This document shows positions 23,443 through 34,769 of a stretch of DNA of 64,000 nt, one piece after another. A program made the position numbers and the translations under genes. The DNA lies in assembly GCA_037043015.1 (NCBI GenBank), contig CM073330.1, positions 11,674,512-11,738,511 on the forward strand, read 5' to 3'. Each line of letters begins with the position of its first letter. Positions within the stretch are counted from its first letter, which is position 1. The notes below the pieces were generated by a model, which made no database searches, was not told the origin of the DNA, and worked only from the letters and a program-made list of their open reading frames with translations. Origin of the DNA: Bryum argenteum. Taxonomy: Eukaryota; Streptophyta; Bryopsida; Bryales; Bryaceae.

Positions 23443-23838
23443 ATGAAGAAATACGCGTGTTGTAATTGTGAGTGGTCCATTCGTGGTAATTTCTGCAAAC
23501 ATCAAGTTGCTATTTTGAAGATGTTCGGGCTATCTACTGATACCATTGTTGAGTTGTGTGGAACGTGGTACGGAACAAAAAAGGGTGGAGTGATCCCTAT
23601 GTTTGAAGCGTGTAATATCCCAGATGTTGAAGATCCATTTGGAGATGTGGAAGTAGATGGTGGTTTCGTGGAAGAAGATGTTAATGTTGATCTTCCCAAT
23701 TGGATTGACCCAAATGCAACATGGCCAGAGAAATTGGTAGAAGATGAGATTATTGATGATGAAAGTGATGAGAAGGAATTGTCGAATATCATGAAGGAGT
23801 TCAAAAAAGTGTTTGAGAAATGGAAAATGTTATGGTAG
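23443..23838 (+). CDS. SWIM zinc-finger protein, MULE transposase remnant
   Basis: The 131-residue frame starts MKKYACCNCEWSIRGNFCKH. C7, C9, C18 and H20 form the CxCx8CxH SWIM signature found at the C-terminus of plant MuDR/FAR1-type transposases. The rest is acidic (many E/D) with a lysine-rich end and no DDE catalytic residues. Just upstream (~23280-23420) another frame reads protein-like with stops, so an older, longer gene probably lost its 5' part. Its position between MULE terminal repeats supports a transposase origin. It may be a pseudogene; the ATG may be fortuitous. Confidence 0.6.
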   Translation: MKKYACCNCEWSIRGNFCKHQVAILKMFGLSTDTIVELCGTWYGTKKGGVIPMFEACNIPDVEDPFGDVEVDGGFVEEDVNVDLPNWIDPNATWPEKLVEDEIIDDESDEKELSNIMKEFKKVFEKWKMLW

Positions 23839-24106
23839 ATGGTGGGCTTCTTTTAGCTCAACATGGTCTTGCTGAATTTAGAATTTTCTATAGGAAGATC
23901 AGGGCTTTGAATGTAGATAGTGTAAATGACTCCCTACATCCTCGAGCACCATTCAACAGCGTGGATAACGGTTTAGGAAATAGTATATTAAGAAACCAAG
24001 ATTGGTTTGAGAGGATAACACGAAGAAATTGATCATTTGGAACTACAGAGTGAATAGATATATAGGGAGTGAATAGATATATAGGGAGTGAATAGATTAC
24101 TTCTTA

Positions 24107-24141
24107 GATAGGGTATTGATTGGTCCTGTCAATACCCTATC
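24107..24141. repeat. Perfect hairpin with 13-bp arms
   Basis: GATAGGGTATTGA at 24107-24119 and its exact complement at 24129-24141 enclose a 9-base loop. It is preceded by three copies of a GTGAATAGATATATAGGGA-like unit (~24048-24098). Similar GGGTAT motifs occur near 23028 and 23085. Confidence 0.75.
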
Positions 24142-24720
24142 CGTAGTATTATTATAACAGATACCATTATTCGTTTAAGTAAGCTTCAGCTAAGATTCAT
24201 ATATCTTTTACAGTACCTTATTTAGTCTTCAATCCTACATCTTATCTTATATACACACCACATGAATGTTATTTGAATTTGCACTTCTTGTACTTTCATG
24301 CGTTCTCATATGTGTTCTTCATACGAGTCTTGATGTCAATATCCTATCCATTGTATTGTTATGAAGGTTGTCATTACTCATTCAATTAAGCTTCAGATGG
24401 GTTTCACATATCGTTTACAATACCCTTTCGGTTTCTGTACCCTACATCTTATCTACGCACGACAGAACTATTTCTCCTTTGCACTTCTTGTACTTAAACA
24501 CCTGCACGTCAAACATTATTATGTGACCGTATTATTTATATATTCTCATACATATGTGGCCTTCTTACAAATCTATATGACAATACCCTAATATCCACTG
24601 TGTTGTTATAAATGATGTCATTACTCATTTAAGTTAGCTTCAACTAGAATTCAAAGATATTTCACAATACCTTGTCTAATCCCCTATCCTACATCTTATC
24701 TTATATTCGCACCACACGAC
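24125..24720. repeat. Three degenerate ~210-245 bp tandem units inside the MULE
   Basis: Units starting near 24131, 24341 and 24583 each contain a CCTATCCRTTGTATTGTTAT-like start, a TTAAGYWAGCTTCA motif and a CCTACATCTTATCTTAT motif in the same order. They lie between the SWIM ORF and the right terminal repeat. Confidence 0.6.
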
Positions 24721-25395
24721 AGGTGCGGGGACAAATACTAGTATCCGTACGAACACCACTGGAACATTGAAAAATAGGTAATAAATAGGTAAAAGGGGGA
24801 TGAGATGATTTTACTTGGACTAGCTCAGATTGAAGTTTAACTTAAACCCTAATCCCTAGCTTATTTAATACCCTATCCATGTTCATTCTTAAACTTTAAA
24901 CAATTCATTGTATGTAAGCAACAAAAATTGGTAACAACATTGTTCACTACTGCAATCTCCAATCTGAACGCAATTATAATGCAGGATCAATCGTCATGCA
25001 CACGAGCAAACGAATTCTCCTGCATTCAATTTGTTTGCTTTGGAAGGAAAGCGATCGCGCGCACTGACCTGCAAGTATGATCTCCTTGTTTTGTGAAATT
25101 GAAACTACATGTGCCGACTACAGAATTAAGTGAGAAGGGAATTGAAAAACAAAGTAGGGGGCAAGTGCAACAAGAGACCACAACAGCAGCAACAGCAGGG
25201 CGCCGGGCTCCAGAGAGGAACGACAGCGTTGCGCTGCTCCGGAGAGGAGAAGGACGGAGAGCGGAAGGCCCGCGGCTGTCAGGCGGGGCAGCGGCAGTCG
25301 CGGCAGTTCGGGCAAGGGCGGGGATGAAGTTGGATGGACGGGGGTAAGGGTCTCGTCGGCTTGTTAGCTGCCACGGACCCTTACCCTAATTGAAT

Positions 25396-26745
25396 AGGGA
25401 TAAGTAGAAGCAAATACGTGAATAAATGTCACGTATACAATACTTCACTTCTAAAAGAGGCACTAACCCTTACTCACATTGATATTAATTTTTCATATGG
25501 TGTACATTTCTATTATCATTTCTCCCTCCTCTAACCATTTTTCATCCATCATAAAACAGGTTTTCGAGTGTATTACCATATGCAATGCTTACAATTAGGA
25601 TTTCAATTATGTGATGTAAATGATAAATTACTTTTCGAAGTTAACTTGTAGAAAGTCCAAAAAACTATTTTATATAAAAGGGTGAGCACTTTTGGGCACA
25701 ACCTCAAACATTGACGTGGCTCTCATTGACCAAGATTTTTCATTAACATGTGCTTGTTTAGCTCCTAAAATTAGATTTTGGTTGTGCAATTGTGCATCAT
25801 ACATCATAGTTTTTGTTACACTCTTGGTTTTAAAACTCAATAACGATCATTGTGTACCCTATATGAACTTCCATAATTGGATACTTGACGTCAAATTTTT
25901 TTAACTCCTCACCAACACTTGATTTGTGGCTCAAAGTTTGAAATCCCTTATTGCTTGATTTCTTAATTTGTGCCTCAAAGTTTGAAATCACTTATTGCTT
26001 GATTTCGTTGAAGCCCAAAACTCAGTATCGAATGCTAATGATGTTGGTGACTTTAGTCACTCTTTTAATGCTTATGATATTGGTGACTTTAGTCACTCTT
26101 TTACAACGAGAGATTTAATTGCATGAATAGGTGAAAATAACTTCAAAATCGCGCCATCGTTGAAGTCCTTAATTTTTATACTAATCTCTTCAATTTTGTA
26201 CAGAGTCTAGGGGCTTTTGAATGACTTAAAAAGAATGATAGTCTATGAAAATAGTAATATTATAAGAAAAGCACCATATTGTGAATAGAACTATATATAC
26301 ATTGAAGCTAATACGTTCTGCTAAAACGAACACTTTTACACTTTTCGTATAGTAGAATGATTTTAAAACCACTTTATATTACAACCCATTTAGTTTATAT
26401 TACAACCCATATAGTTCAAGACCAATTGGAGGTGAGCCGATGTGGGGTTTAAGTGGGCCTTAACTCAAACCCTAATTTACGAAGAAGGACATGAAATTGG
26501 CCTTTCAATATAAAGACCATAAGCTCACTTGGAGAGCCGACATTCAAAAGTCTATCTTAAATTGGGCTTTCTAAATAGGCCTAGGAAACTTGATATTAAG
26601 GCCCATCTCTAAGACTCATTTCCACACACTAGTATCAACCAATGAGAGTGTTTAGATTGCCCAAATGGGTCTAAGAGGAGAAGTGGGTGTCCATCCCATG
26701 AGGATCCATGTTTTGCTGAGGCCTATAACTTTCCTTCCAAAATAT
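25396..26745. other. AT-rich intergenic stretch with short tandem duplications
   Basis: No gene recognised. Two local direct duplications are visible: a unit with CTCAAAGTTTGAAATC twice at about 25930-26007, and a unit with GGTGACTTTAGTCACTC twice at about 26033-26104; the latter core is itself palindromic. Confidence 0.6.
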
Positions 26746-28760
26746 TGATTTGAAGACTCCACTTTGATACTTGATTTGAAGACTCCACCTCATCCATATT
26801 TTCTTGAAATGAATCGCTTGCTTGTAAAATCATGAGGCATTTCATACTATCACTCTCTGCTTATAATATTATTGTTGTTTTCTGTAAGCATTACTATATT
26901 TATGTAATAGCACCTCATTTTGTTGTAGTTACGGCATAGAAGCCTCAGAAACATGTTTTACCAAAAATGTCCTAAATTCACATGATTTTCATGATTCTCG
27001 ACACTTCTAATTTTGTGTTCACCACCCTAAAGTCCTAAACCTTGTCATTTCTATATAACTAGTATACATATGTGTCCTCTGGACACAAAAGAAATAAGAG
27101 TATTTGATTGATTTGTGAGTAAGGTCCCCCTCCTCTCCAAGTGTAAGCTCTTTATTTTATGCTCTTCAAAAACTACCCCCTTTCTCCTGGTTCCCTTGTT
27201 GATGGTCTCATTGCTTTTTAAGATTTATAGCATGTCCTCTGTTCCCTCGTTTCCGTGTTACTAGTTCCCTTTTTCGTTCCCCACTCTCCATTTTCTTGTT
27301 ACTAGTTACCAACCTCCAAACTCATATTCTCGGTTCCCATGCTTTATTTCCGGTTCCCAATTCCCCGTTCCACGTACAACTCCTCTTTTTGGTTTCCATT
27401 ATTTGTTCCCGGTGCCTATTTGTTCATAATTCTATTATTTGAGTTCCTTGTTCCCATCCTCCATTCCGAGTTCCTATCATTTGTTCTCCGTTCCTAGTTC
27501 TCCTCCAATCTTCCCTTGATCTCTTGTTCAGTCCTTTTTTGCTCACATTTTCATGTTCCATATTCCTTGTCCCTTTGAATCCTTGTAAATATTATTGGGA
27601 TCCAATAAACTCTTGATAACAATGAAATACCACTTACGAAAACTCTTCAAATCTTTAAAACTCCTCATGTATACATGACCAAATGATGATGGTCACCATG
27701 ACCGTGCATGTATGGATCGCCAAGGACAGACATACAAATCATATCTTTTGATGTATAGAGATAACATAAAATTAATACAATTAGGATTTACACAAAAGTA
27801 AACTTCAACCCAAGCAACAAATTGTGTCAAAAATACACACACCCACTCAAGAAGTTGCAACTCCTCAAAGTGTCTTGATGTCATTGAAAACGTTCAATAA
27901 TCAACAAAAAGTTATGGCTCTTCAAAGTGTCTAGATATCATCCGGAACGTCCAATAAGGTAGACCATGCTAAATCCGTGCATTGAAGGACTACACTACAA
28001 TTGGAAAGTTAAAAATATTTTTCAATCTATATTACAATACAGGAGGCTTTGTCTCACACGACGGTTCCGCGCTGGAATCCGTCGTCGCCTCCTGTATCCA
28101 CACTTCCCGCTCAACCGCTCAACCAACCGCTCAATCAAGCACCGTCAAGGCTTATTGGTGCACACCGACGTTCGCGAATTGTGTGGACAACGCACAGACC
28201 AATGTCCGCGAATTGTGTGGACAACGCACAGACGTTATAATACCCTTTTACAAAGAGTAAAGGGATTCCAACGGTCAATACTCATTTTGAGGAATGATCC
28301 AATGGAATGTTATCGTAAAATAAAATAGAGACCATGTTTGAGACCATTGATGTATATTTTATTATTCTAAATATATAAATTTGAAATGTATTTTTAAATA
28401 TTTTCTGTATCAACTTATTTGAAGTTTATGAATGTTTTATAGCTTTAGGCAATCCAAGTTGAACGTGCTCAACGGCATGGGTCCCACTAGTTATAAATAT
28501 GAAAAGATGAAGAAGTTTCCATAATTTGTGATATTTTTTAAGCACTTATAAAAATAAATAAAAAAATTCAGAAGTGACATATCCCGCATTACCTAAAACC
28601 GTTCACATGTATGCTCCATGTGCACATGAGGTACATTCTTCTACATAAAATTTAGAAAGTAGGCAAGAATCTAGAGTGGGTGGTTTAAGGAGATGCACGG
28701 ATTTAGCATTGTCTACCTTATTTGACAAAATGTTCAACATTCGCTCTGTTTAGGGGTCGA
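26746..28760. repeat. Composite array unit 0: tail only
   Basis: Colinear with 31861-32787 (unit 1) and 38562-40365 (unit 2). The order is a GAAGACTCCACYT start, one copy of the 28-bp AAAATGTCCYAAATTC repeat (~26965), the GTTCC-rich tract (27180-27540), the 27590-27960 block shared with 39945-40305, and the CGCTCTGTTTAGGG block near 28740 shared with 40330. No NHL gene precedes it, so this unit lost its 5' part or it lies outside the duplication. Confidence 0.65.
28037..28097. repeat. Imperfect hairpin, GC-rich arms
   Basis: ATACAGGAGGC at 28037-28047 pairs with GCCTCCTGTAT at 28087-28097. Inside, CGACGGTTCC at 28059-28068 pairs with GGAATCCGTCG at 28074-28084. Just downstream a 32-bp unit with CGCGAATTGTGTGGAC is repeated twice (28171-28234). 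The GC-rich patch in AT-rich DNA resembles a transposon end or insulator-like hairpin, not a gene. Confidence 0.55.
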
Positions 28761-29521
28761 CTTAGACCTCGTGAACCATTAATAAACCATATAACTCACA
28801 AGGGAGATAGGAGGCTTTCCCACTTCCCGCAAATGGAAATCCATAAGGACCTTCCCTCCTCAAGCATGGAGAATGACTTTGCCATATGGTAAATGGCATT
28901 ATCTTGTTTCGTTTTCTATTCCTCAAAGTGGGAATGGTCCAATTCTTGCCAGGTCGTCACTTGGTTGAAGTGGGAAAAAGAGAGGTAATATATTTACTTA
29001 TTTCCAGGAGGAAAAGATTCCTTGTAACTATGTAAAAGTATTTCGTACCACCAACTTGAAGTCAAAGATTCGCCACGATATGCTTTTCCGGGATCCAGCT
29101 CGAATCGATCATAAGAATCCAAGGAACCCAACTTACTTAGTCGGCAAGCGAGTGCTCGATCACTTTCCGACAATTCCAGGACGCCGATGCTTGTTACAAA
29201 ATGGTGGTTCTCGGAGTAGTCCCTTGTCTGTCCCTTGGAGCTCTTATCTGCAATTCTTCGAGAAGGCTTGATCGGTCCGGAAGCTCGTGTTGTGCAGAGA
29301 GTCTTCGACCAGCAGTCTAGATAGACCGCCCGGCATCGCATCATAGATTACCATTGTAGCGATATAGATCTTTGCACTGAACCAGCACTCACAGACTGAT
29401 CGATACTGTTGAGCCGCAGCCGCGAGGCGATTGATTCTCTTGCTACTCATGCTCGATTGATCGACCAAACAGGCCAAACCCTCATTGATATCAATCGAGT
29501 AGTGAAGGAGACAGTTATACG

Positions 29522-30249
29522 ATGTCGTTTAAGGAAGCGGTCATATTAGTACCAGTTCTCCTCTACGGTGTGATCATATTTTTCGCTCCTGCCTGGATCC
29601 CCATCCTATTGATTCTCACGGTGCACAACTGTCAGATGCGTCCGACGCTGGACCTGGAGGATGTGAACATTCACAACATGGTTGTGTACCAGAACACCAC
29701 CGACTCGCCATACCAGGTGATTAATATCATCGTTTAGCTAGCTCTTTTGGAGAAGATCATCATCCTTCACTTTGATTTGTAGCTACTTAGATGGGGGTAT
29801 TGGCTATGGCAGGTGAGGAGTGAGTTCAGCGTGAATCTCACGATATGGAATCCGAATTCGGTGGCGAAATGCTTTTCCACTTTCCGTCGGATGAGTGTGT
29901 CGGTGGAGTACAAGGGTCGGCGAGATTGATGGCGGGAGGAGGTGCCGATGGGAATCGGATCAAGCCCGATGAGAGACGACCGTGATGTTGGACTTGAGAG
30001 GAGACGGGTACCCATTGACGAAGAAGTTGGCGTCGTTGTTGGACCTCGAGCTCAGAAATTCGAGCGGTGTCGACTTTGTATTCACCTTCAAGTCTCGTGT
30101 CATGCGCAACGATCGCAGGGCGAGATGGATGACCAAAAAATGTGATACGATCGCTAGGACTCCGCCTAATGGTAACTTCTTGCAAGCTACATCCACCACT
30201 TTGGTGGTTTGGCATGGTACTCTTGTTCTCCACTCAATACAAAAGATGT
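29522..30249 (+). pseudogene. NHL/LEA_2-like membrane protein, copy 1, frameshifted
   Basis: Exon 1 (29522-29716) is open: MSFKEAVILVPVLL followed by a membrane segment and NTTDSPYQ before a GT donor. Exon 2 starts at 29813 (VRSEFSVNLT). Rearrangement in the stretch after VEYKG introduces a TGA at 29927-29929, and the reading frame resumes later. Copies 2 and 3 are open through the same stretch. This copy could make only a truncated protein lacking most of the LEA_2 fold. Confidence 0.7.
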
Positions 30250-30483
30250 AGTTAAATCCTAGAGAATTTTGGGTTGAATATTTGAAAAACAAGAATTTTT
30301 TTATTCAAAGTCTAATTTTGAAATTTGTTGATTTGAACCCAAACCAAGCTTAGTTTTGAAGAAAAATTTAAAAATTGCATCCAACAAGGAGGGTCTGAAT
30401 TAATGAGGTATATTTCCTTGTTAACAACTTTTGGTTTTGAGTTTTGACACAAGAGGCACGTTTTTCATTGAAAGTAAATGATT

Positions 30484-30615
30484 TTAACCCCTAAAAATCC
30501 AAGGCGTTTCCTCAACCTCCAAAACCAAAAACGCCATTTTCACCTCTCTTGGAAAATGGGAAATGGAGATTTTTTTTTGTTTTTTGTTTTAGACTTTGAA
30601 CCATAAGATTTGAAC
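30484..30615. mobile_element. Truncated end of the ~930 bp TTAA family (unit 1)
   Basis: It starts TTAACCCCTAAAAATCC and continues as the reverse complement of the right end of 21963-22890 (through the TTTAGACTTTGAACC motif), then stops where Helitron helicase sequence begins. An identical junction occurs in unit 2 (37168-37300). Confidence 0.65.
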
Positions 30616-30632
30616 TCTCTTGAAGTAAGTGG

Positions 30633-31085
30633 GTGGCCCTCATACAAGCTCAGCGTCAAGATTGGCACACCTGTCATGCTCATACGTAACCTAGATCCAT
30701 CAAATGGTTATGCAATGGCACCCGTCTCATCGTACGTCGATGCTCTGCGCAGGTGATAGAAGCGGAAGTCCTTTTAGAGAAAATGTAGGGTATGTTGCAT
30801 TTATTCCCCGCATTCCGCTCATTTCTAAAAGCACATGCCTTCTCTTTGTCGTTCAAAGAAGACAATTTCCACTCCATGTTGCATACGCTATGACGATCAA
30901 CAAGTCTCAAGGCCAGACTGTTCTCGTTGTGGGGATATGCCTCACAAGGGATGTGTTCTCCCATGGGCAATTGTATGTGACTTTCTCACTTGCAAAGGCA
31001 ACAAGTAACGTCTTTGTGCTGTTGCCAAAAGGGCCACATCGTGATGACGGCCTGTAACGTCGTTTATGATGAAGCTCTTTGTTGA
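30633..31085 (+). pseudogene. Helitron Rep/helicase C-terminal fragment, copy 1
   Basis: Three reading frames together give the end of a PIF1-type helicase as found in Helitrons: GTPVMLIRNLDPSNG, then NGTRLIVRRC, then GYVAFIPRIPLI and VAYAMTINKSQGQT, VFSHGQLYVTFSLAKA, and finally NVVYDEALC before TGA. VAYAMTINKSQGQT is the conserved superfamily-1 helicase block near motif V/VI. At least three frame changes show it is dead. No Rep (HUH) domain or upstream helicase motifs are in the window. Confidence 0.8.
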
Positions 31086-31234
31086 ATGTGGCCCTTACAT
31101 CTCCAGTGATGAACATATGATACACAAGTCTGAGGAGCTACAAATCGAGGGAAGAGCAGAACATACTGAAGTGGCCCGGAATTGGAGAAGCTTTTCTTGA
31201 GTGCTTTTACTTGGGCTTTGTTGTTTTTCTTTTC

Positions 31235-31235
<1 letters not shown>

Positions 31236-31277
<42 letters not shown>
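31236..31277. repeat. Poly(T) tract
   Basis: A run of about 40 T (preceded by TTTTCTTTTC) downstream of the helicase fragment; an equivalent run is at 37929-37957 in unit 2 but shorter. Lysine-rich or phenylalanine-rich frames here are artefacts. Confidence 0.85.
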
Positions 31278-32070
31278 CTCCCGACAAGACTGTTATTCTT
31301 GAATCGTGTGAAAGATACCAAAGTTTTAGATTTGTTTAGTTCAATCAATCATATATTCACAAATTCACCTTTTTTATTTGATGTGTCCGAAAAACACATG
31401 TTTATAAATTAGAATTGAAAGAGAGTTTGGCAAATGCTGAAGAAGCATTGAGCTTGCTTAGAAGTTGTACAACAAGATTTAGATTCATGTAAACAGGGAA
31501 TTGCACAAACAAAGAGAATGCAAAGAAAAATTGTTTGAACTTGATTATGTCTTTTGGTGAATTGAACTGAACTTTAGCCTAGGTTTTGTCTTCTCTTCTT
31601 TTGTGTTCAAAGATTCTCTTCTTTCCCTTGCTTTGTGTCCAAAGAACGTATATGGATACTCAATGTTTTCATACAACAATATTAGATTTTTTTTATGAAG
31701 TCACTTTTGGAATCAACTTTTTTTTTGTGTGTCCGAAGGACATGGGTCTTATAAACTAGTTTGAATATGGTTCGAACTCTTGTCATTTTGTTCACCCTGT
31801 TTAGGAATAATGGATTGATGATTCTTGATGTGAATGAGTTATTAAAACTATATTATGTTTGGTTGATCATTCTTCTCTACTTGATTCAAAGACTCCACTT
31901 TATCCATATTTTCTTGAAATGAATCGCTTACTTGTAAAATCACGACTTACTTGATACTATCACTCTCTGCTCAAAATATTATTGTTGTTTTCTATAAGCA
32001 TCACTTTACTTATGTAATTGCACCTCATTTTGTTGTAGTCACCACATAGAAGCCCTAAAGTCATGTTTCA

Positions 32071-32181
32071 CCAAAAATGTCCCAAATTCACATGATTTTC
32101 AAAAATGTCCCAAATTCACATGATTTTCAAAAATGTCCCAAATTCACATGATTTTCAATAATGTCCCAAATTCACATGATT
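32071..32181. repeat. 28-bp minisatellite, 4 copies (unit 1)
   Basis: AAAATGTCCCAAATTCACAT plus GATTTTCA repeats four times. The same position has one copy in unit 0 (~26965) and six in unit 2 (38754-38923). Confidence 0.9.
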
Positions 32182-32836
32182 TTCATAATTCTAGACACTT
32201 CTAATTTTGTATTCATCTCTCTAAAGTCCTTAACCTTGCAATTTCTATATAACTAGTATATACTTGTGTTCTCCAGACACGCAAGAAATAAGAGTATTTG
32301 ATTAATTTGTGAGTAAGGTTCCCCTCCTCTCGAAGAGTAAGCGCTTTGTTTGTTGCTCTTCAAAAACTACTTCCTATCCTTGATTCTCTTGTTAATGGTC
32401 CCACTGCTTTTTAAGATTTATAGCATGTCCTCTGCTCCCTTGTTTAGTTGTTCCTAATTCCCATCTTATGTTTTGGTTCTCCATTCTCCATTTTTTTTTG
32501 TTTTTAGTTCCCTACTTCCAAACTCATATCCCCAGTTCCCAATCTTTGTTCGCGGTTCCTAGTTCCCCGTCCCACAATTCATCGTCTTGGTTTCCATCAT
32601 TCGTTCCCGGTCCCATCATTTGTTCCTAGTTCCTATTCTCCATTCCGAATTCTTTTCCTTTGTTCCCGGTTCCTTATTCCCCTTCAATGTTCCCATCATC
32701 TCCGGTTCACTCCTTCCTTGCTCCTATTTTCATATTTCATATTTCTTATCCCTTTGCCTCCTTGTTATATTATTGAGATCTAATTAATTTGTATTGGGTC
32801 CATCACGACAGCTAAGAGAGTTAGAATACTAATATC

Positions 32837-34128
32837 TTAACGGGGATTGAGCGGCGAGGTTTCACTGAACGACGACGAGGGTGGTCGGCCGAAGTGGCTG
32901 GTGAGCGACGCCCGGGCCATCTCCACGTCGCGCACAAACGTCGTCCGCGCCTTGGCATACGGTGCGTCACGAGCTGCAATGCAAGCATTGGATGTGTTGG
33001 TCAGAGAGCATGTAAAATTGTTCAAAAGAGAGGCTGCATGAGGCTGGACCTTCAAAGCTGGATACAATTTAGATGCAAGGGCGCTTACGGATGCGTTGGA
33101 CTCTGGTGATGGCCACCTTCTTCTTCCAGCAGTAGAGCGCACCAGCGGCCATAGCTGTCAGGCCGATGGCAAGACTGGAGATGAGACCGAATTTCTCACC
33201 GAATGACATTGTCTCGCATGGTCCCACTCCCACGCCGCATAGGCCTGGATTGTTCGCAACGCTGCACACATAGCAATGCAAGTGTTAAATGAAGCTTTCC
33301 CCTTTCTTTTCTGACCCTCACATGCTACTTTCCATTCCTGATTCTGGTGTATAGAATTTTGACCATACTCAGCAGCAGTATCATTGATCAACTTGGCATG
33401 TGAAGGGAGAGTCTGTGACATACTTTACTATTGCACCTCGAATTGAAAGAGCTCCAACCGCCGAGGGAACTTCTCCACTCAACTGATTGTCATTCAGGGA
33501 CCTGCAAACAATCAGCATGTCGATTAGTATAGAAATCTTTCGAAATGTTCAACACTAACGCCCATTTTATCACCAAGTCCTCACCGAATACTACATTTAA
33601 TTCATGTAACAACCAGAAATTCATCTCGATCAGCCTTCAATCAGCCACTACAAAGGGAAATGTAGTTACACGCTGATCTCCCATTATGACATTCATAAGT
33701 AATGGTATAGATTCGACCAGAGTTCTGGTTAGAAAGTGATCGCAGAAGGAGTCGTCCCTCTTTTCAGCGGTGGTGAGAAGCTTACAATTGTTTGATGTTG
33801 AGAAGACGTCCCAGACTGCCAGGTATCGAACCATTCATGCGATTGTGCGAGAGGTCCCTGTGTCATAATGGTCAATCAGATACATTCAAAATTAAAAAGA
33901 TCGCAGACAGCATTAGACTGAAAGGATGATCGAACTCACAGAAAGTTAAGGTCAGCCAGGTCGCTGAAGGAGGCACGGATTGCACCAACTAAGAGATTGT
34001 TACTCAAATTCCTGCTCCCAAAACAGAGCGTCATCAGAGTTGGGACACAACAAGCAACGTGCGAACAAAAGCACAAAGAGATCAATACACTTACAGCGAT
34101 TGACTGTCAAGAAGTCTACAGAAGCTAA
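32837..34128 (-). CDS. LRR receptor-like protein, 3' half (RLP4-like), 5' truncated
   Basis: Exons are 34011-33940, 33857-33786, 33501-33424, 33261-33089 and 32973-32837, all GT..AG and in frame, with a possible partial upstream exon at 34128-34095. Two 72-base exons and the next one encode leucine-rich repeats (NLSNNLLVGAI, DLSHNRMNGSIP, SLNDNQLSGEVP). Then come NNPGLCGVGVGPC, a membrane segment (FGLISSLAIGLTAMAAGALYCW), a basic stop-transfer, and a short tail containing ARDAPYAKARTTF, ending at TAA 32837. Layout and tail resemble plant RLP4-type proteins with an N-terminal malectin-like domain and no kinase. That N-terminal half is absent: upstream DNA is non-coding, then a different pseudogene. 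Most likely a captured or deleted gene fragment; the remaining exons are unbroken. Confidence 0.65.
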
Positions 34129-34769
34129 CTGAACAATTTTTGAGCGTTAATAAGTTGTAAGCATTAGAGGCAAAGTGGTACTAAAGGGGCACATTTATTA
34201 CACGTGCCAATAAATGAAAATGTTCGTGTCAAGAAATTTCACCAAGAAAGACAGCGGTCAAGCAACGGCTCAACACACTCCCTTTATTGGTCACTCTGAT
34301 GGTCGTCATTTGATTACCTAAGATGAGCTACCTCTATCAAACCTCGTTGAATGCTCCCTAGAATGACAAAAGATAAATGGGAACTCTTCCACTTAAATTT
34401 TACACAAAAGAGACAAGTCAGTAGTAACCAAGAATGGTCGATGATCATTTACACGTGAAGGCGGACTCCTCCTTCCAAACATGATCATGTAGCTTGAATG
34501 CTACTCTGTCCGATGTTTAACCGTCCTCTTTTGTAGGCCATTCGCCTTCTCGTGCACAATACTCTCACCGATGGTCGGCTCCCAATCAACATAAGAACCC
34601 TTCGTCGAGAGCAAACTGAGTTTATAACGTATGAATCGATTCATAGGATACAAAGACACATCGTCACGGGTAGGCCACGATTAAGGCTTTCAATCACGAA
34701 TAAGGAGATAACGAAGGTTCTCTAGATGTCATAAAAGATGAACGGAGAAAGAGTGAAGAGGTGGTTTCA

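Larger units (their letters stand above)
21597..25386. mobile_element. Mutator-like element (MULE) with long GC-rich terminal inverted repeats
   Basis: Both ends read GGGTAAGG inward and continue as an inverted repeat of roughly 200-250 bp: left ~21597-21850, right ~25130-25386 (shared blocks include ACGAGACCCTTACCCCCG, TCTCCTCTCCGGAGCAGCG). The GC-rich arms stand out from AT-rich surroundings. Flanks are identical 9-bp duplications. The interior holds a SWIM zinc-finger ORF (23443-23838), a nested TTAA element (21963-22890), repeats and hairpins. No DDE transposase core is seen, so the copy is non-autonomous or eroded. The 3790-bp span is in the usual MULE range. Confidence 0.85.
29025..32787. 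repeat. Composite array unit 1 (NHL copy 1, Helitron helicase fragment, tail)
   Basis: From about 29328 to 32787 it is nearly identical to 36016-39930, offset about 6.69 kb, including UTRs, helicase fragment, poly(T) tract and VNTR. Its 5' portion (29025-29500) is shared with unit 3 (41216-41660) but not with unit 2. Its 3' tail stops abruptly where the LRR gene fragment begins. Confidence 0.8.

Noticed and set aside
28470..28492. ACTAGT after GGCATGGGTCCC as a Helitron 3' end
   Set aside because: No convincing hairpin and no matching 5' end or repeat copy.
29838..30233. 131-codon minus frame, with relatives at 36491-36973 and 41970-42350
   Set aside because: Antisense of the NHL exon 2; its conservation follows from the duplication.
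31064..31348. Lysine-rich frame (also at 37749-38028)
   Set aside because: Product of the poly(T) tract on the opposite strand.
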